DNA of 64,000 nucleotides. Origin: Prescottella defluvii. GTDB lineage: Bacteria > Actinomycetota > Actinomycetes > Mycobacteriales > Mycobacteriaceae. The translations under genes were made by a program, and so were the position numbers. This document shows, in pieces, positions 32,992 to 42,388 of the stretch. Below the pieces are notes generated by a model, which was not told the origin of the DNA, did no database searches, and was given only the letters and a program-made list of their open reading frames with translations. The first letter of the stretch is position 1, and every line of letters starts with the position of its first letter. The DNA lies in assembly GCA_029690005.1 (NCBI GenBank), contig CP121458.1, positions 124,001 to 188,000 on the forward strand. The letters run 5' to 3'.

Positions 32992-34017
32992 TCACAGGAC
33001 GAAATCGCTGGAGGCTCGCGAAATCAGTTCGGGCGCGAGCCTTTCCGAGGTCACCTCGGTGCCGCCGAGGATCGAGACCAGCATTCGCACACTCTCGCGG
33101 CCCATCGCGTGCATCGGCGAACGCACCGTGGTGAGTGCCACGGTCATCTCCGCGGCGAGAGGAACGTCGTTGTACCCGATCACCGCGACGTCCCGACCCA
33201 CCTCCCGACCGGCGTCACGGAGCGCGCCGTAGGCACCGATCGCGGCGAAGTCGTTGGTGGCGAAGATCGCGGTGAGGTCGGGCGACCGCTCGAGCAGCGT
33301 AGCGGCACCCTGGCGGCCGCCCGCCGCGTCGAACCCGGTGTAGACGATGTCGTCACCGGAGACGGGATGGCCTGCGCGGGCGAACGCCTCGATGAACCCG
33401 CTGGTGCGGTCCACCGTGGTGCTCGCGAACGGTAGACCCGCGATGACGCCGACCCTGCGATGGCCGCGCGTGAGGAGGTGCTGCGCGGCGAGCGCACCGC
33501 CAGCGCAATCGTCGCACGTCACCGACGGATACTCACCGGCGCGACGAGACACCAGGACGAACGGAGTCCCACGTTCGGCGATACCGTCGAGGAATCGGTG
33601 ATCCAGGTGCGCGTCGCCGAAGATGAGCCCGTCGACGTTCCTGGCCAGCAGCATCTCGGTCCGTGTCAGCTGGTTCTCCGGATTGTCGAGCGAGTTCGTC
33701 ACGAAGGTCGAGAGGCCGGACTCCTCCGCGGCCTCCTCGATGCCCTCGTAGATCGTGGCGAGCACGTAGTCGGACAGTCGAGGAACCAGCACACCGATGA
33801 GGTTCGTGCGGTTCGTCCGCAGGCTCGCGGCATGCAGGTTCGGTCGGTAGCCGAGGCTGTCTGCGAGCGTCCGGATGCGTTCGGCGGTTGCCGCCGACGC
33901 GATGCGCGTGCCCGGCGCCGACGTTCCGTTGAGGACACGCGAGACAGTCGACACGTGAACGCCCAGTTCGTCGGCAATGAGCCGCAACGTAGCCCGCGGC
34001 TTCTTCGGGTTCCCCAC
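32992..34017 (-). CDS. LacI-family transcriptional regulator
   Basis: About 342 residues, intact. The N-terminal helix-turn-helix TLRLIADELGVHVSTVSRVL ends in NGTSAPG, the hinge-proximal LacI signature. The periplasmic-binding-like effector domain begins LIGVLVPRLSDYVLATIYEG and contains RGHRRVGVIAGLP and FATNDFAAIGAYGALRDAGR. GTG 34017 has a GAAGGA site about 10 nt upstream; GTG 34035 is possible. It is divergent from the ansA cluster, and a strong double palindromic operator overlaps the ansA promoter. It is most simply a repressor of that catabolic cluster, released by an unknown ligand. Confidence 0.92.
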   Translation of the reverse strand: MGNPKKPRATLRLIADELGVHVSTVSRVLNGTSAPGTRIASAATAERIRTLADSLGYRPNLHAASLRTNRTNLIGVLVPRLSDYVLATIYEGIEEAAEESGLSTFVTNSLDNPENQLTRTEMLLARNVDGLIFGDAHLDHRFLDGIAERGTPFVLVSRRAGEYPSVTCDDCAGGALAAQHLLTRGHRRVGVIAGLPFASTTVDRTSGFIEAFARAGHPVSGDDIVYTGFDAAGGRQGAATLLERSPDLTAIFATNDFAAIGAYGALRDAGREVGRDVAVIGYNDVPLAAEMTVALTTVRSPMHAMGRESVRMLVSILGGTEVTSERLAPELISRASSDFVL

Positions 34018-34071
34018 GACAGTCGATCCTTCCACGCCATGTAAACGCTGTGAAACGTAGCCCGCTCCCTC

Positions 34072-34101
34072 TTGACACGTGGCCGCGGTCACCATTCTAA
34101 T
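34072..34101 (+). promoter_or_regulatory. ansA: Promoter of the ansA catabolic cluster
   Basis: TTGACA (34072-34077) and TCTAAT (34096-34101) are separated by 18 nt. The first is a perfect sigma-70-type -35 box and the second is close to TANNNT. The predicted start near 34108 falls inside the LacI-type operator. Confidence 0.7.
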
Positions 34102-34103
34102 GA

Positions 34104-34132
34104 GCGCAAACGTTTGGCCCAAACGTTTGCGC
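34104..34132. promoter_or_regulatory. Double palindromic LacI-type operator
   Basis: gcgcaaacgtttgg (34104-34117), one base, then its exact reverse complement ccaaacgtttgcgc (34119-34132). Each half itself contains the LacI-family core AAACGTTT, so two operators are stacked head to head in a 29-bp perfect palindrome. Position over the transcription start predicts repression by the divergent LacI protein, with possible autoregulation. Confidence 0.8.
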
Positions 34133-34147
34133 AACTGAAGGGACGTC

Positions 34148-35155
34148 ATGAGCAAGGTTGTCGTGCTCGCCACCGGCGGGACCATCGCCTCCCGCAACAA
34201 CTCGTCGGGTAATGCCGTCGCGGCCGACGACGTCTCCATGCTGCTCGCATCCGTCGTCCCCGGCGGAATCCGGATCGAGGGCCGTGACGTCCTCACCACC
34301 GGCAGCTATCTACTCACGCCTGGCGACCAGCTGACGATCGTCCACGCGGTCCACGAGGCACTCGTCGATCCGGATGTCAGCGGTCTCGTCGTCACCCACG
34401 GAACCGACACGATGGAGGAAACGGCCTACCTCTGCGACCTCCATCGGGCCGGCGACCGGCCCGTCGTGTTCACAGGCGCCCAGCTCGCCGCGGACGCCAA
34501 GGAGTGGGACGGGGCCCGGAACATCGGCGACGCCGTTCTCGTCGCCGCGGACCCGGCTGCTCGCGGGATCGGTACGGTGATCGCGTTCAACGGGTTGGTC
34601 TTCCCCGCGGCGGGTACCCGCAAGAGCCACACGACGGCGCTCGACGCCTTCGACAACGGCGCAGGCGGTCCGCTCGGGCGCATCCACGACGGCCTGGTCG
34701 ATATCCAGCGGTATCCTCAACGGCCGCAACCACTCCCGATCCCCGACTCCTTGCCGCGCGTCGACATCGTTGCCGTTCATCCCGGCGCGGACCGCACCCT
34801 GCTCGACGCCGCGGTCGATGCCGGCGCCCGAGGCATGGTCATCGTGGCGACCGGCGTCGGCAATGCCAATCCGAGCTTCGTCGAGGCCGCGCGTGACTGC
34901 ATCGCCGCCGGAATCCCCGTGATCGTCGGGACGCGCGTCGCAAACGGCGACATCGTTGCCCGCTACGGCAACGGCGGTGGGGCCGACCTCGCCGAGGCCG
35001 GCGTCCTCTCGGCGGGATTGCTCCGCCCGTCCCAGGCCCGCATCCTGCTGGCGTCCGCCCTGGCCGTCGCACCTGCATCCGAGGTCGCGAACATCGTTCG
35101 CTCCCATACCCATCCCCGCGTGGTCGCCCCGGTCACGTCGCATCTGCACCGATGA
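34148..35155 (+). CDS. ansA: Asparaginase-family amidohydrolase
   Basis: An intact 335-residue bacterial-type I/II asparaginase fold. [10 protein letters not shown] near the N-terminus holds the nucleophilic Thr12. [12 protein letters not shown] (Thr86-Asp87) holds the second catalytic pair, and [20 protein letters not shown] follows. Family members hydrolyse Asn or Gln side-chain amides, but specificity is not certain here. The context is unusual for simple asparagine use: a deacetylase-fold hydrolase, an MFS carrier and two SDRs follow under LacI control. A related amide substrate is possible. It is cytoplasmic; no signal peptide is seen. Confidence 0.88.
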   Translation: MSKVVVLATGGTIASRNNSSGNAVAADDVSMLLASVVPGGIRIEGRDVLTTGSYLLTPGDQLTIVHAVHEALVDPDVSGLVVTHGTDTMEETAYLCDLHRAGDRPVVFTGAQLAADAKEWDGARNIGDAVLVAADPAARGIGTVIAFNGLVFPAAGTRKSHTTALDAFDNGAGGPLGRIHDGLVDIQRYPQRPQPLPIPDSLPRVDIVAVHPGADRTLLDAAVDAGARGMVIVATGVGNANPSFVEAARDCIAAGIPVIVGTRVANGDIVARYGNGGGADLAEAGVLSAGLLRPSQARILLASALAVAPASEVANIVRSHTHPRVVAPVTSHLHR

Positions 35156-35166
35156 AAGAGGTACGC

Positions 35167-36045
35167 ATGTCCAAGAAGATCTACGTCAACTTCGGTGTCG
35201 ACGTCGACGCCGTCGCCGGCTGGCTCGGTTCGTACGGCGGCGAGGATTCCCCGGCGACATCTCCCGCGGCCTCTTCGCAGGTGAGGTCGGAGTCCCCGTC
35301 TGGTCAAGCTCTTCGACAAGTACGACATCACGACGTCCTGGTTCGTTCCCGGCCATTCGATCGAGACCTTCCCCGCGAGATCGAACAGGTCGTCGCGGCC
35401 GGCCACGAGATCGGCGTCCACGGCTACACCCACGAGAACCCGACCGCGATGACCCGCGAGCAGGAGACCGCCGTCCTGGACCGCTGCATCGACCTGATCG
35501 AGTCCTTCACGGGTCGCAAGCCGACCGGCTACACGGCACCCTGGTGGGAATTCTCCAAGGACACCAACGAGTTGCTGGTCGAGCGAGGCATCAAGTACGA
35601 CCACTCGCTCATGCACAACGACTTCACGCCGTACTACGTGCGTGTCGGCGACTCGTGGACGAAGATCGACTACAGCCAGCCTGCCGAGACCTGGATGAAG
35701 CCGCTCGAGCGGGGCGAGGAGACCGACCTGGTCGAGATTCCGGCGAACTGGCTGCTCGACGACCTGCCGCCGCAGATGTTCATCAAGTCCAGCCCCAACA
35801 GCCACGGCTTCGTCAGCCCACGACATCTCGAGGAGATGTGGCGCGACCAGTTCGACTGGGTCTACCGCGAGATGGACTACGCGATCTTCCCGATCACGAT
35901 TCACCCGGACGTCTCGGGTCGGCCGCAGTCCCTGCTCATGCTCGAGCGCCTCATCGAGCACATCAACAAGCACGACGGCGTCGAGTGGGTCACCTTCGAC
36001 CAGATGGCCGACGACTTCAAGGCTCGATTCCCCCGCGAGAACTGA
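35167..36045 (+). CDS. Polysaccharide deacetylase-family hydrolase (scrambled segment)
   Basis: About 294 residues. NodB-homology fold: [16 protein letters not shown] at the N-terminus supplies the metal-binding Asp, [13 protein letters not shown] the metal-binding His, and the end contains [20 protein letters not shown]. It resembles the PuuE/allantoinase-like and peptidoglycan-deacetylase branch more than chitin deacetylases. Three single C deletions (near 35252, 35300 and 35377) put about 125 bp out of frame, yet the frame is regained because they sum to three. Restored, that part reads [20 protein letters not shown], then [28 protein letters not shown] precedes ATG 35167. It acts on a C-N bond; the substrate is unknown. 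Confidence 0.88.
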   Translation: MSKKIYVNFGVDVDAVAGWLGSYGGEDSPATSPAASSQVRSESPSGQALRQVRHHDVLVRSRPFDRDLPREIEQVVAAGHEIGVHGYTHENPTAMTREQETAVLDRCIDLIESFTGRKPTGYTAPWWEFSKDTNELLVERGIKYDHSLMHNDFTPYYVRVGDSWTKIDYSQPAETWMKPLERGEETDLVEIPANWLLDDLPPQMFIKSSPNSHGFVSPRHLEEMWRDQFDWVYREMDYAIFPITIHPDVSGRPQSLLMLERLIEHINKHDGVEWVTFDQMADDFKARFPREN

Positions 36046-36068
36046 CTCGTCACCCCGACCACGAAAAG

Positions 36069-36099
36069 CGGTGGGAGCGCAAGGCCCGCGCTCCCACCG
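36069..36099 (+). terminator. Hairpin between deacetylase and MFS genes
   Basis: Arms cggtgggagcgc (36069-36080) and gcgctcccaccg (36088-36099) are perfect 12-bp complements around a 7-nt loop, followed by ttgcccc. The hairpin lies 23 nt past the deacetylase stop and may set a lower level for downstream genes of the cluster. Confidence 0.7.
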
Positions 36100-36141
36100 T
36101 TGCCCCAGCCTCCGACATCATCAGTCCCGGGAAGGACCCCC

Positions 36142-37494
36142 ATGAGCCAGACGGCCGAGGAATTTCCAGTATCGCAAACTTCCGCTCGACCGACGAAGCA
36201 ACTCCCTCGCTTCAGTATCCGCGAGACCCGTAAATCCACCATCATCGCCTTCCTGGCGTGGACGGTCGCGGTCTACGACTTCATTCTCTTCGGGACGCTC
36301 CTCCCCCGCGTCAAGGAAGACTTCGGGTGGAGCAGCTCGCACGCACTTCTGATCTCGACGTTCGTCAGTATCGGCACCGCGGTCGTCGTGCTCGGCGTCG
36401 GTCCGGTCGTCGACCGGCTCGGGCGACGCAAGGGCATGATGATCACCGTCGGCGGCACCGCCTTGTCGTCCGCGGCGACGGCCGCGTCCGGCGGCGCTTT
36501 CAGCCTCGTGGCCGCGAAGTCGATCGGAGGCATGGGACTGTCCGAACAGGCGGTCAACGCAACGTATCTCAACGAGATCTACGCGGTGTCCGAGAGCGAG
36601 GCGGTCCGCAAGCACCGCGGATTCATCTACTCCTTCGTGCAGACCGGCTGGCCCCTCGGTGCACTGCTCGCCGCCGGATTCGTCGCGCTCATGGGTTCGA
36701 TCGTCGGCCCCGAGAACTGGCGCGTCGTGTTTCTCGTCGCAACCCTGCCGGCACTGATCATCGCCTTCATCTGCGCCCGCCTGAAGGAGTCCCCCAGTTC
36801 GATCTCCAGGATCGGATCCGACGCCTCCGCAAGGCCGGGAAGACGGACGAGGCCCGGGCTCTCGCGGCCGAGTACGGGATCGAGCACTCCGAGTCGAGCT
36901 CGCTGGCACGCATCTTCCAGGGCGCGAACCGCCGCAACACGATCGTGCTGTCCGTCGCGTGGATGATCAACTGGTTCGGTATCCAGACGTTCAGCGTCCT
37001 CGGCACCACCGTCCTCGAGGACGGAAGGGTTTCTCGGGCAACCTCACGCTGCTCCTGGTGGTCTTCGCGAACGTCGTCGGCGTCTTCGGGTACCTGTTCC
37101 ACGGCTGGGCCGGCGACCGGTTCGGACGCCGGAACGTCATCGTCGGTGGCTGGATGGTGGGCGGAATCATGTTCGCGCTCATGCTTCTCGGACCGTCGTC
37201 GGCGGCCTTCGTGCTTCCGGCCTACATGTTCGGACTCTCTTCCTCCTCGGCCCCTACTCGGCGATGAACTTCTTCATGGCCGAGTGCTACACGACCGACT
37301 GCCGCGCCACCGGCGCCACCTTCATCGGTGCCATGAGCCAGCCGGGCGCGGTGATCGGCGGCTTCCTCCTCACCGCGATGGTCTCGGCGAGCGTGAGCTT
37401 CGGAACGGCCGCGTTCTGGGTCGGCGCCGTGGGCACCTTCGCCTCAGGACTGGTCATGTTGCTCGCCAAGAAGGTCGCCGTCACCGCCGGGTGA
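36142..37494 (+). CDS. MFS transporter (sugar/aromatic-acid type)
   Basis: About 452 residues, twelve helices. After a 35-residue hydrophilic N-terminus comes FLAWTVAVYDFILFGTLLPR, the signature opening of the metabolite:H+ symporter group. DRLGRRKGMMI between helices 2 and 3 and DRFGRRNVIVGG between 8 and 9 are the MFS loop motifs. Three one-base deletions break it, near 36795 (one C gives ESPQFDLQDRI), 37027 (one G gives GKGFSGNLTL) and 37245. It probably imports the compound degraded by the cluster; the substrate is not identifiable from sequence. Confidence 0.86.
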
Positions 37495-37528
37495 CCCGAC
37501 CGACCACTGACAGACAGGATCACGACAG

Positions 37529-38310
37529 ATGAACAACCCCTACGACCACATGCAGGGCAAGGTGGCCGTCATCTCCGGCGCCGCCAGCGGCATCGGGCGC
37601 GAGGCCACCGTGGCCCTCGCCGAGGTCGGCACCAGGGTGGTGATCGGCACCTTCCCCGGCGATCCGCACGATCCGGTCGAAACCCTCCGCCGAGTGCAGG
37701 AGGTCGGCGGCGCGGCCGTCGTCCACGAGGTCGACGTCCGGTCGACCAGCCAGGTGGACGCCTTCGCCGAGCGGGCCCTGACCGAATGGGGACGCCTCGA
37801 CTTCGCGGTCGCGAATGCCGGTGTCCTGCGTAAGCATTCGATCTCCGAGCTCGACGACACTGCCTGGGACGACATGCTCCAGGTCGACCTGACCGGCGTG
37901 ATGCGGACGCTGCGCGCCGCCGCGAACCGCATGACCGGACCGGGAGCCATGGTCTCGATCTCGTCGATCGCCGGCGGCGTCTACGGATGGGGCGATCACG
38001 CCCACTACTCGGCGGCCAAGGCCGGGTCCTCGGGCTCAGCCGCGCGCTGGCCGTCGAGCTCGCCCCGCGAGGCATCCGCTCCAATGCGATCGTTCCGGGC
38101 CTCATCGAGACACCGCAGTCGTCGGACCCGGTGAACTCGCTCGGCCCCGACGGTCTCGTCGCCGCCGGCGCGAAGATCCCGTGGGGACGGGTCGGCTCGC
38201 CCGACGAGATCGCCACCGTCGTCCGCTTCCTCCTCAGCGACGAATCCCGTTACCTCACCGGGCAATCGCTCGTCGTCGACGGCGGGCTCACCACCAAGAT
38301 GCAGGACTAG
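37529..38310 (+). CDS. SDR-family oxidoreductase (cluster SDR 1)
   Basis: About 261 residues. Cofactor motif [28 protein letters not shown], and active site [20 protein letters not shown] (YxxxK). The C-terminus is [17 protein letters not shown]. One missing G near 38023 (AAGGCCGGGTCC) breaks the frame directly after the catalytic Lys. NAD(P)-dependent oxidation of an alcohol, or the reverse, is expected. It is probably the same operon as the MFS gene (34 bp) and SDR 2 (8 bp). Confidence 0.88.
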
Positions 38311-38318
38311 GAGCGATC

Positions 38319-39055
38319 ATGGGAATTCTCGAGGGACGACACGCCCTGATCACGGGCGGCGCTAGCGGGATCGGACGCGCGATCGCCGAGGCCTACGTCG
38401 ACGCGGGTGCGCGCGTCGTGATCGCGGACCGGAATCTCACCGCGGCCGAGGATGCGGCTCGAGCGATGACGGCCGACGGTGCCGTCGCGGTCGACGTCGC
38501 CGACGAGGAATCGGTACAGAGCGCGTACGACGCTGCAGTGGGCGCCATCGGGACGGTCGACGTTCTCGTCAACTCGGCCGGGATCCTCGAGGAGTCACTG
38601 CTGAGCGAGATGTCACTCGACATGTGGCGCAGGACGATCGATGTCGACCTGACGGGATCTTCCTGATGCGCCGCGCCGCTGTCCCCGCGATGGTGACCGC
38701 CCGCAACGGGCGGATCGTCAACATCGCCTCGCAGCTGGGCATCAAGGGCGGCATCGGTCTCACCCATTACTCGGCCGCGAAGGCGGGTGCCATCGCACTG
38801 ACCAAGTCGCTCGCGCTCGAGGTGTCGCAGCACAACGTGTTGGTGAACGCGATCGCGCCGGGACCGATCGAGACCCCGCTGGTCGACGGGATCACCGAGG
38901 AATGGAAGCAGGCCAAGAGGCGGGACCTGCCGCTCGGTCGGTTCGGCCTGCCCTCCGAGGTAGCGCCTACAGCCGTCCTGCTGGCGTCGGACCCCGGCGG
39001 AAACCTTTACGTCGGGCAGACTCTGGGCCCGAACAGCGGCGACGTGATGCCCTGA
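38319..39055 (+). CDS. SDR-family oxidoreductase (cluster SDR 2)
   Basis: About 246 residues. ITGGASGIGRAIAEAYVDAG at the N-terminus, NSAGILEESLLSEMSLDMWR, active site [20 protein letters not shown], and a family-type C-terminal third (LPLGRFGLPSEVAPTAVLLA). One missing G near 38660 breaks the frame; restoring it gives VDLTGIFLMRRAAV. Two SDRs next to each other suggest successive or alternative oxidations of one substrate. The stop overlaps the next start by one base (TGATG). Confidence 0.88.
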
Positions 39056-39665
39056 TGTGCGGCGGGTGTCCGGGAGGACGGGTCGGCGACTGGCTCGAGC
39101 TGGTCGTCCGCTCCCGCACCCAGCGCGAGGTGGTGGCCCGGATCGCCGACTCCCGGTCGGCGCGGGTCCGGGCCACCGCCAACGGCTGGACCGCGTCGAC
39201 CCCGACCGGCCGTACCATCGTGGCGGATTCTCTGACCGCCATGTGGGCGGCCGTCGAATCGCTCGGCGCCCCCGAGCCGGACTGGTCGTCGATGTCGCTG
39301 CCGGCCGGGTTCGACGAACCCGCACCCCTCGCGGACCGCCGGCGGCCGGTCACGGTCGTCGCCCGCGACCTTCCGGACGCTCGCAACCGTGTCGCCACTT
39401 ATCTCGCTGCACCACACTGCCATTCGCAGCGCGTGCAGCGCGTCGACTTCCCGACGGCCGAGCCCCCGTGGTGCGCTCCTTCGCGTCGACGACCGTCGCG
39501 GCACTCGTACTCAGCGGGATGGCGGCGTATGGGCACGGCCGCGGACGCACCGTGGAAGCCGTCGTCGAACAACCACACCGCACCATCCGAATGACCACCT
39601 GGGACGGCCACGGCCTCGGGCTGACCGTCGACGAATTCCGAGGAGAAGTCTCATCGAACCCGTGA
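39055..39665 (+). CDS. Conserved hypothetical protein between SDR 2 and pyk
   Basis: About 204 residues after joining two frames near 39455. The first half (VGDWLELVVRSRTQREVVAR; ATANGWTASTPTGRTIVADS) is an alpha/beta segment and the rest (DGRAPVVRSFASTTVAALVL, HGLGLTVDEFRGEV) ends just before pyk. I do not recognise the family, and no membrane helix or signal peptide is clear. It is flanked by TGATG with SDR 2 and GTGA with pyk, so translational coupling is plausible on both sides. The two-Cys start MCGGCPGG is unusual. Confidence 0.6.
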
Positions 39666-41110
39666 CGCCCCTGTTCCGAGGACCGGCCGAATCCTTGCGC
39701 CGCACCAAGATTGTCTGCACTCTTGGCCCTGCAACTGCTACTGGCGACCGTGTCCGCGAGCTCGTCGAGAGCGGGATGGACGTAGCGAGACTGAACTTCA
39801 GCCACGGCGAACATTCTGATCACGAGGACAACTACCGGCGGGTACGCGAAGCCTCCGAGGTGACAGGCCGCGCGGTCGGCATCCTGGCCGACCTGCAGGG
39901 GCCGAAGATCCGTCTCGGCCGCTTCGTCGAGGGCCGCACCGTGTGGGAGACCGGCGAGCAGATCCGCATCACGGTCGAGGACTGCGAGGGCACGCACGAT
40001 CGCGTGTCGACCACGTACAAGCAGCTCGCCCAGGACGCGAAGGCGGGCGACCGGTTACTCGTCGACGACGGCAAGGTCGGCCTGGTGGTCGAGTCCGTCG
40101 ACGGCGACGACGTGGTCTGCCGGGTCACCGAGGGCGGCCCGGTCTCCAACAACAAGGGTGTCTCGCTGCCGGGTATGAACGTCTCGGTGCCGGCGCTTTC
40201 CGAGAAGGACATCGAGGACCTCGAGTTCGCTCTCCGTCTCGGTGTCGACTTCATCGCCTTGTCGTTCGTCCGCTCGCCCGCGGATGTGGAACTGGTGCAC
40301 GACGTGATGGACCGCGTCGGCCGGCGCGTGCCGGTGATCGCCAAGCTCGAGAAGCCCGAGGCCATCGAGAACCTCGAGGCCGTGGTGCTGGCGTTCGACG
40401 CGGTGATGGTCGCCCGTGGTGACCTGGGTGTCGAGCTTCCGCTCGAGCAGGTTCCGCTGGTGCAGAAGCGCGCGATCCAGATCGCCCGCGAGAACGCGAA
40501 GCCGGTGATCGTCGCCACGCAGATGCTCGAATCGATGATCGAGAACTCGCGTCCGACGCGCGCCGAGGCGTCCGACGTCGCGAACGCGGTGCTCGACGGC
40601 GCGGACGCGGTGATGCTGTCCGGCGAGACGTCGGTCGGCAAGTACGTCATGGAGACCGTGCAGACCATGGCCCGGATCCTCGAGGCCGTCGAGACCGATC
40701 CCGCGCGTGTGCCGCCGCTGACGCACGTCCCGCGCACCAAGCGGGGTGTCATCTCCTACGGTGCCCGCGACATCGGTGAACGTCTCGACGCCAAGGCCCT
40801 GGTCGCGTTCACGCAGTCCGGTGACACCGTCCGCAGGCTCGCGCGGCTGCACTCGCCGCTGCCGCTGCTGGCCTTCACGCCGCTGGAGGCGGTGCGCAGC
40901 CAGCTCGCGCTGTCGTGGGGCACCGAGACGTTCATCGTCGACCCGGTGAAGTCGACCGACCAGATGTTCTTCCAGGTCGACCACGCGTTGCTGTCCCTCG
41001 GCCGCTACAACCGCGGCGATCTCGTCGTGATCGTCGCGGGATCCCCGCCCGGCACCGTAGGCTCGACCAACCTGATCCACGTCCACCGGATCGGGGAGGA
41101 ACACCACTAG
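39662..41110 (+). CDS. pyk: Pyruvate kinase
   Basis: Final glycolytic step: phosphoenolpyruvate plus ADP to pyruvate plus ATP. The frame is intact, about 483 residues. RRTKIVCTLGPAT and NFSHGEHSDHEDN start the barrel; the active-site ILADLQGPKIRLGRF, IAKLEKPEAIENLE (catalytic Lys) and MVARGDLGVELPLEQVPLVQ follow, then the C-terminal effector domain. GTG 39662 overlaps the previous stop as GTGA; TTG 39695, directly before RRTKIV, is a plausible shorter start. Allosteric control by sugar phosphates or AMP is known in the family. Confidence 0.95.
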   Translation: MTPLFRGPAESLRRTKIVCTLGPATATGDRVRELVESGMDVARLNFSHGEHSDHEDNYRRVREASEVTGRAVGILADLQGPKIRLGRFVEGRTVWETGEQIRITVEDCEGTHDRVSTTYKQLAQDAKAGDRLLVDDGKVGLVVESVDGDDVVCRVTEGGPVSNNKGVSLPGMNVSVPALSEKDIEDLEFALRLGVDFIALSFVRSPADVELVHDVMDRVGRRVPVIAKLEKPEAIENLEAVVLAFDAVMVARGDLGVELPLEQVPLVQKRAIQIARENAKPVIVATQMLESMIENSRPTRAEASDVANAVLDGADAVMLSGETSVGKYVMETVQTMARILEAVETDPARVPPLTHVPRTKRGVISYGARDIGERLDAKALVAFTQSGDTVRRLARLHSPLPLLAFTPLEAVRSQLALSWGTETFIVDPVKSTDQMFFQVDHALLSLGRYNRGDLVVIVAGSPPGTVGSTNLIHVHRIGEEHH

Positions 41111-41244
41111 AGGGCGCCTCGTCGTGCGCCTCGTCCCGCCAGGCGGGAGGATGCGGTCCGTCCGGTCCGCGCCCTTCCTAGCCTGGATCTCGTTGCAGCA
41201 CATAACTTCCCCGATTGTGCTGTCACCGAGCCCCAGGAGACGCC

Positions 41245-42188
41245 TTGATCGATCGCATCCATCCCGAGCTGCGGCCCCTGCTGCCGACGCTGCCCCAGGT
41301 GGACATCACCGACCCCGTGGCGTTCCGCGAGCGGCAGCGGATCCGTGCCGCCGAACTCGCGGCGAACGTCGTCCGCCCGCACGACCTGACCGTCGACGAT
41401 CGCGTCGTCCCGGGGCCGCCCGGCGCACCGCGGGTGCCTGTCCGTATCTACACCCCCTCCGGGAGCTACTCGCGGCTCGGCGCCCTGGTCTGGTTCCACG
41501 GCGGCGGATACGTCTTCGGCGAGATCGCGGCGTCGGAGCGCACGTGCGTCGAGATCGCGGCCACCGTGGGGTGCGTCGTCGTGAGCGTCGAGTACCGCCT
41601 TGCACCCGAACACCCCTATCCGGCCGGGTTGGACGACTGCTTCGCGGCTCTCACCTGGGTCGCGGAACATGCCGACGAACTCGGCGTGGATCCGGAGCGC
41701 CTGGCCATCGGTGGGGTCAGCGCGGGCGCAGGACTGGCCGCGGCACTGGCCCTGCGGGTACGCGACGAGAAGGGGCCGGAGCTCGTCTACCAGCTGTTGG
41801 ACAACCCGATGCTCGACGACCGTCTGGAGACCTCATCGGTCAACGAGTTCACCGACACGCCGTTGTGGTCGCACGGCCAGGCGGTGCTCGGCTGGAACTT
41901 TTATCTCGGCGACCGGTCCGTGGACACCCCGCCCCATGCCGCAGCAGCGCGCGCCTACGACGTTTCGGGGCTCCCGCCGGCGTGGATCGCCGCCAACGAG
42001 CTGGATCCGTTGCGCGACGAAGCCATCGAATACGCGCTCCGTTTGATGCGGGCGGGTGTCCCGTCGAACTGCACCACCGGCCGGGAACCTTCCACGGATC
42101 CAACGCATTTCCTGGGGTGTCGGTCTCGGACCGAACGCGTGAGGACATGCACCTCGGTCTGAAGCGGGCGCTGACGAAAACGGCCTGA
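41245..42188 (+). CDS. Alpha/beta hydrolase, hormone-sensitive-lipase family
   Basis: About 315 residues. Oxyanion motif HGGGYVFGE, YRLAPEHPYPAGLDD, nucleophile GGVSAGAGLA (Ser), Asp in NELDPLRDEAI, and a late His-bearing GTFHGSNAFPGVSVSD. This is a carboxylesterase or lipase of the bacterial HSL/GDSAG type, cytoplasmic. TTG 41245 follows AGGAGA at the right spacing. One base missing near 42063 shifts the last 40 residues; without it the catalytic His is lost. The natural ester is unknown. It follows pyk in the same direction. Confidence 0.9.
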
Positions 42189-42388
42189 CCTCGAAACTCC
42201 CCCAAACAGGGGTGTGGCCGGGAATGCTTTCACACCCTCGGCCGCATCTCTGTTTCACGAGCCTTTCACCGTTACCGATTACTCACTCGATCCGCACTAC
42301 TGATAGTACGCGCGGAAGTGGCCTCCGCAATGCCTCGAGCAGCAGTTTCCCGAGTTGTGACCGTAGTCGGACAGATGTGGCCGATGTG

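Noticed and set aside
35167..36045. Novel domain in the middle of the deacetylase
   Set aside because: The odd segment is explained by three compensating one-base deletions that restore normal family sequence.
41101..41160. Terminator hairpin after pyk (cccgcc / ggcggg)
   Set aside because: The loop is only one to three bases and the stem is short, so it was not strong enough to list.
40055..41203. A 382-codon minus-strand frame across pyk
   Set aside because: Antisense shadow of an intact pyruvate kinase gene.
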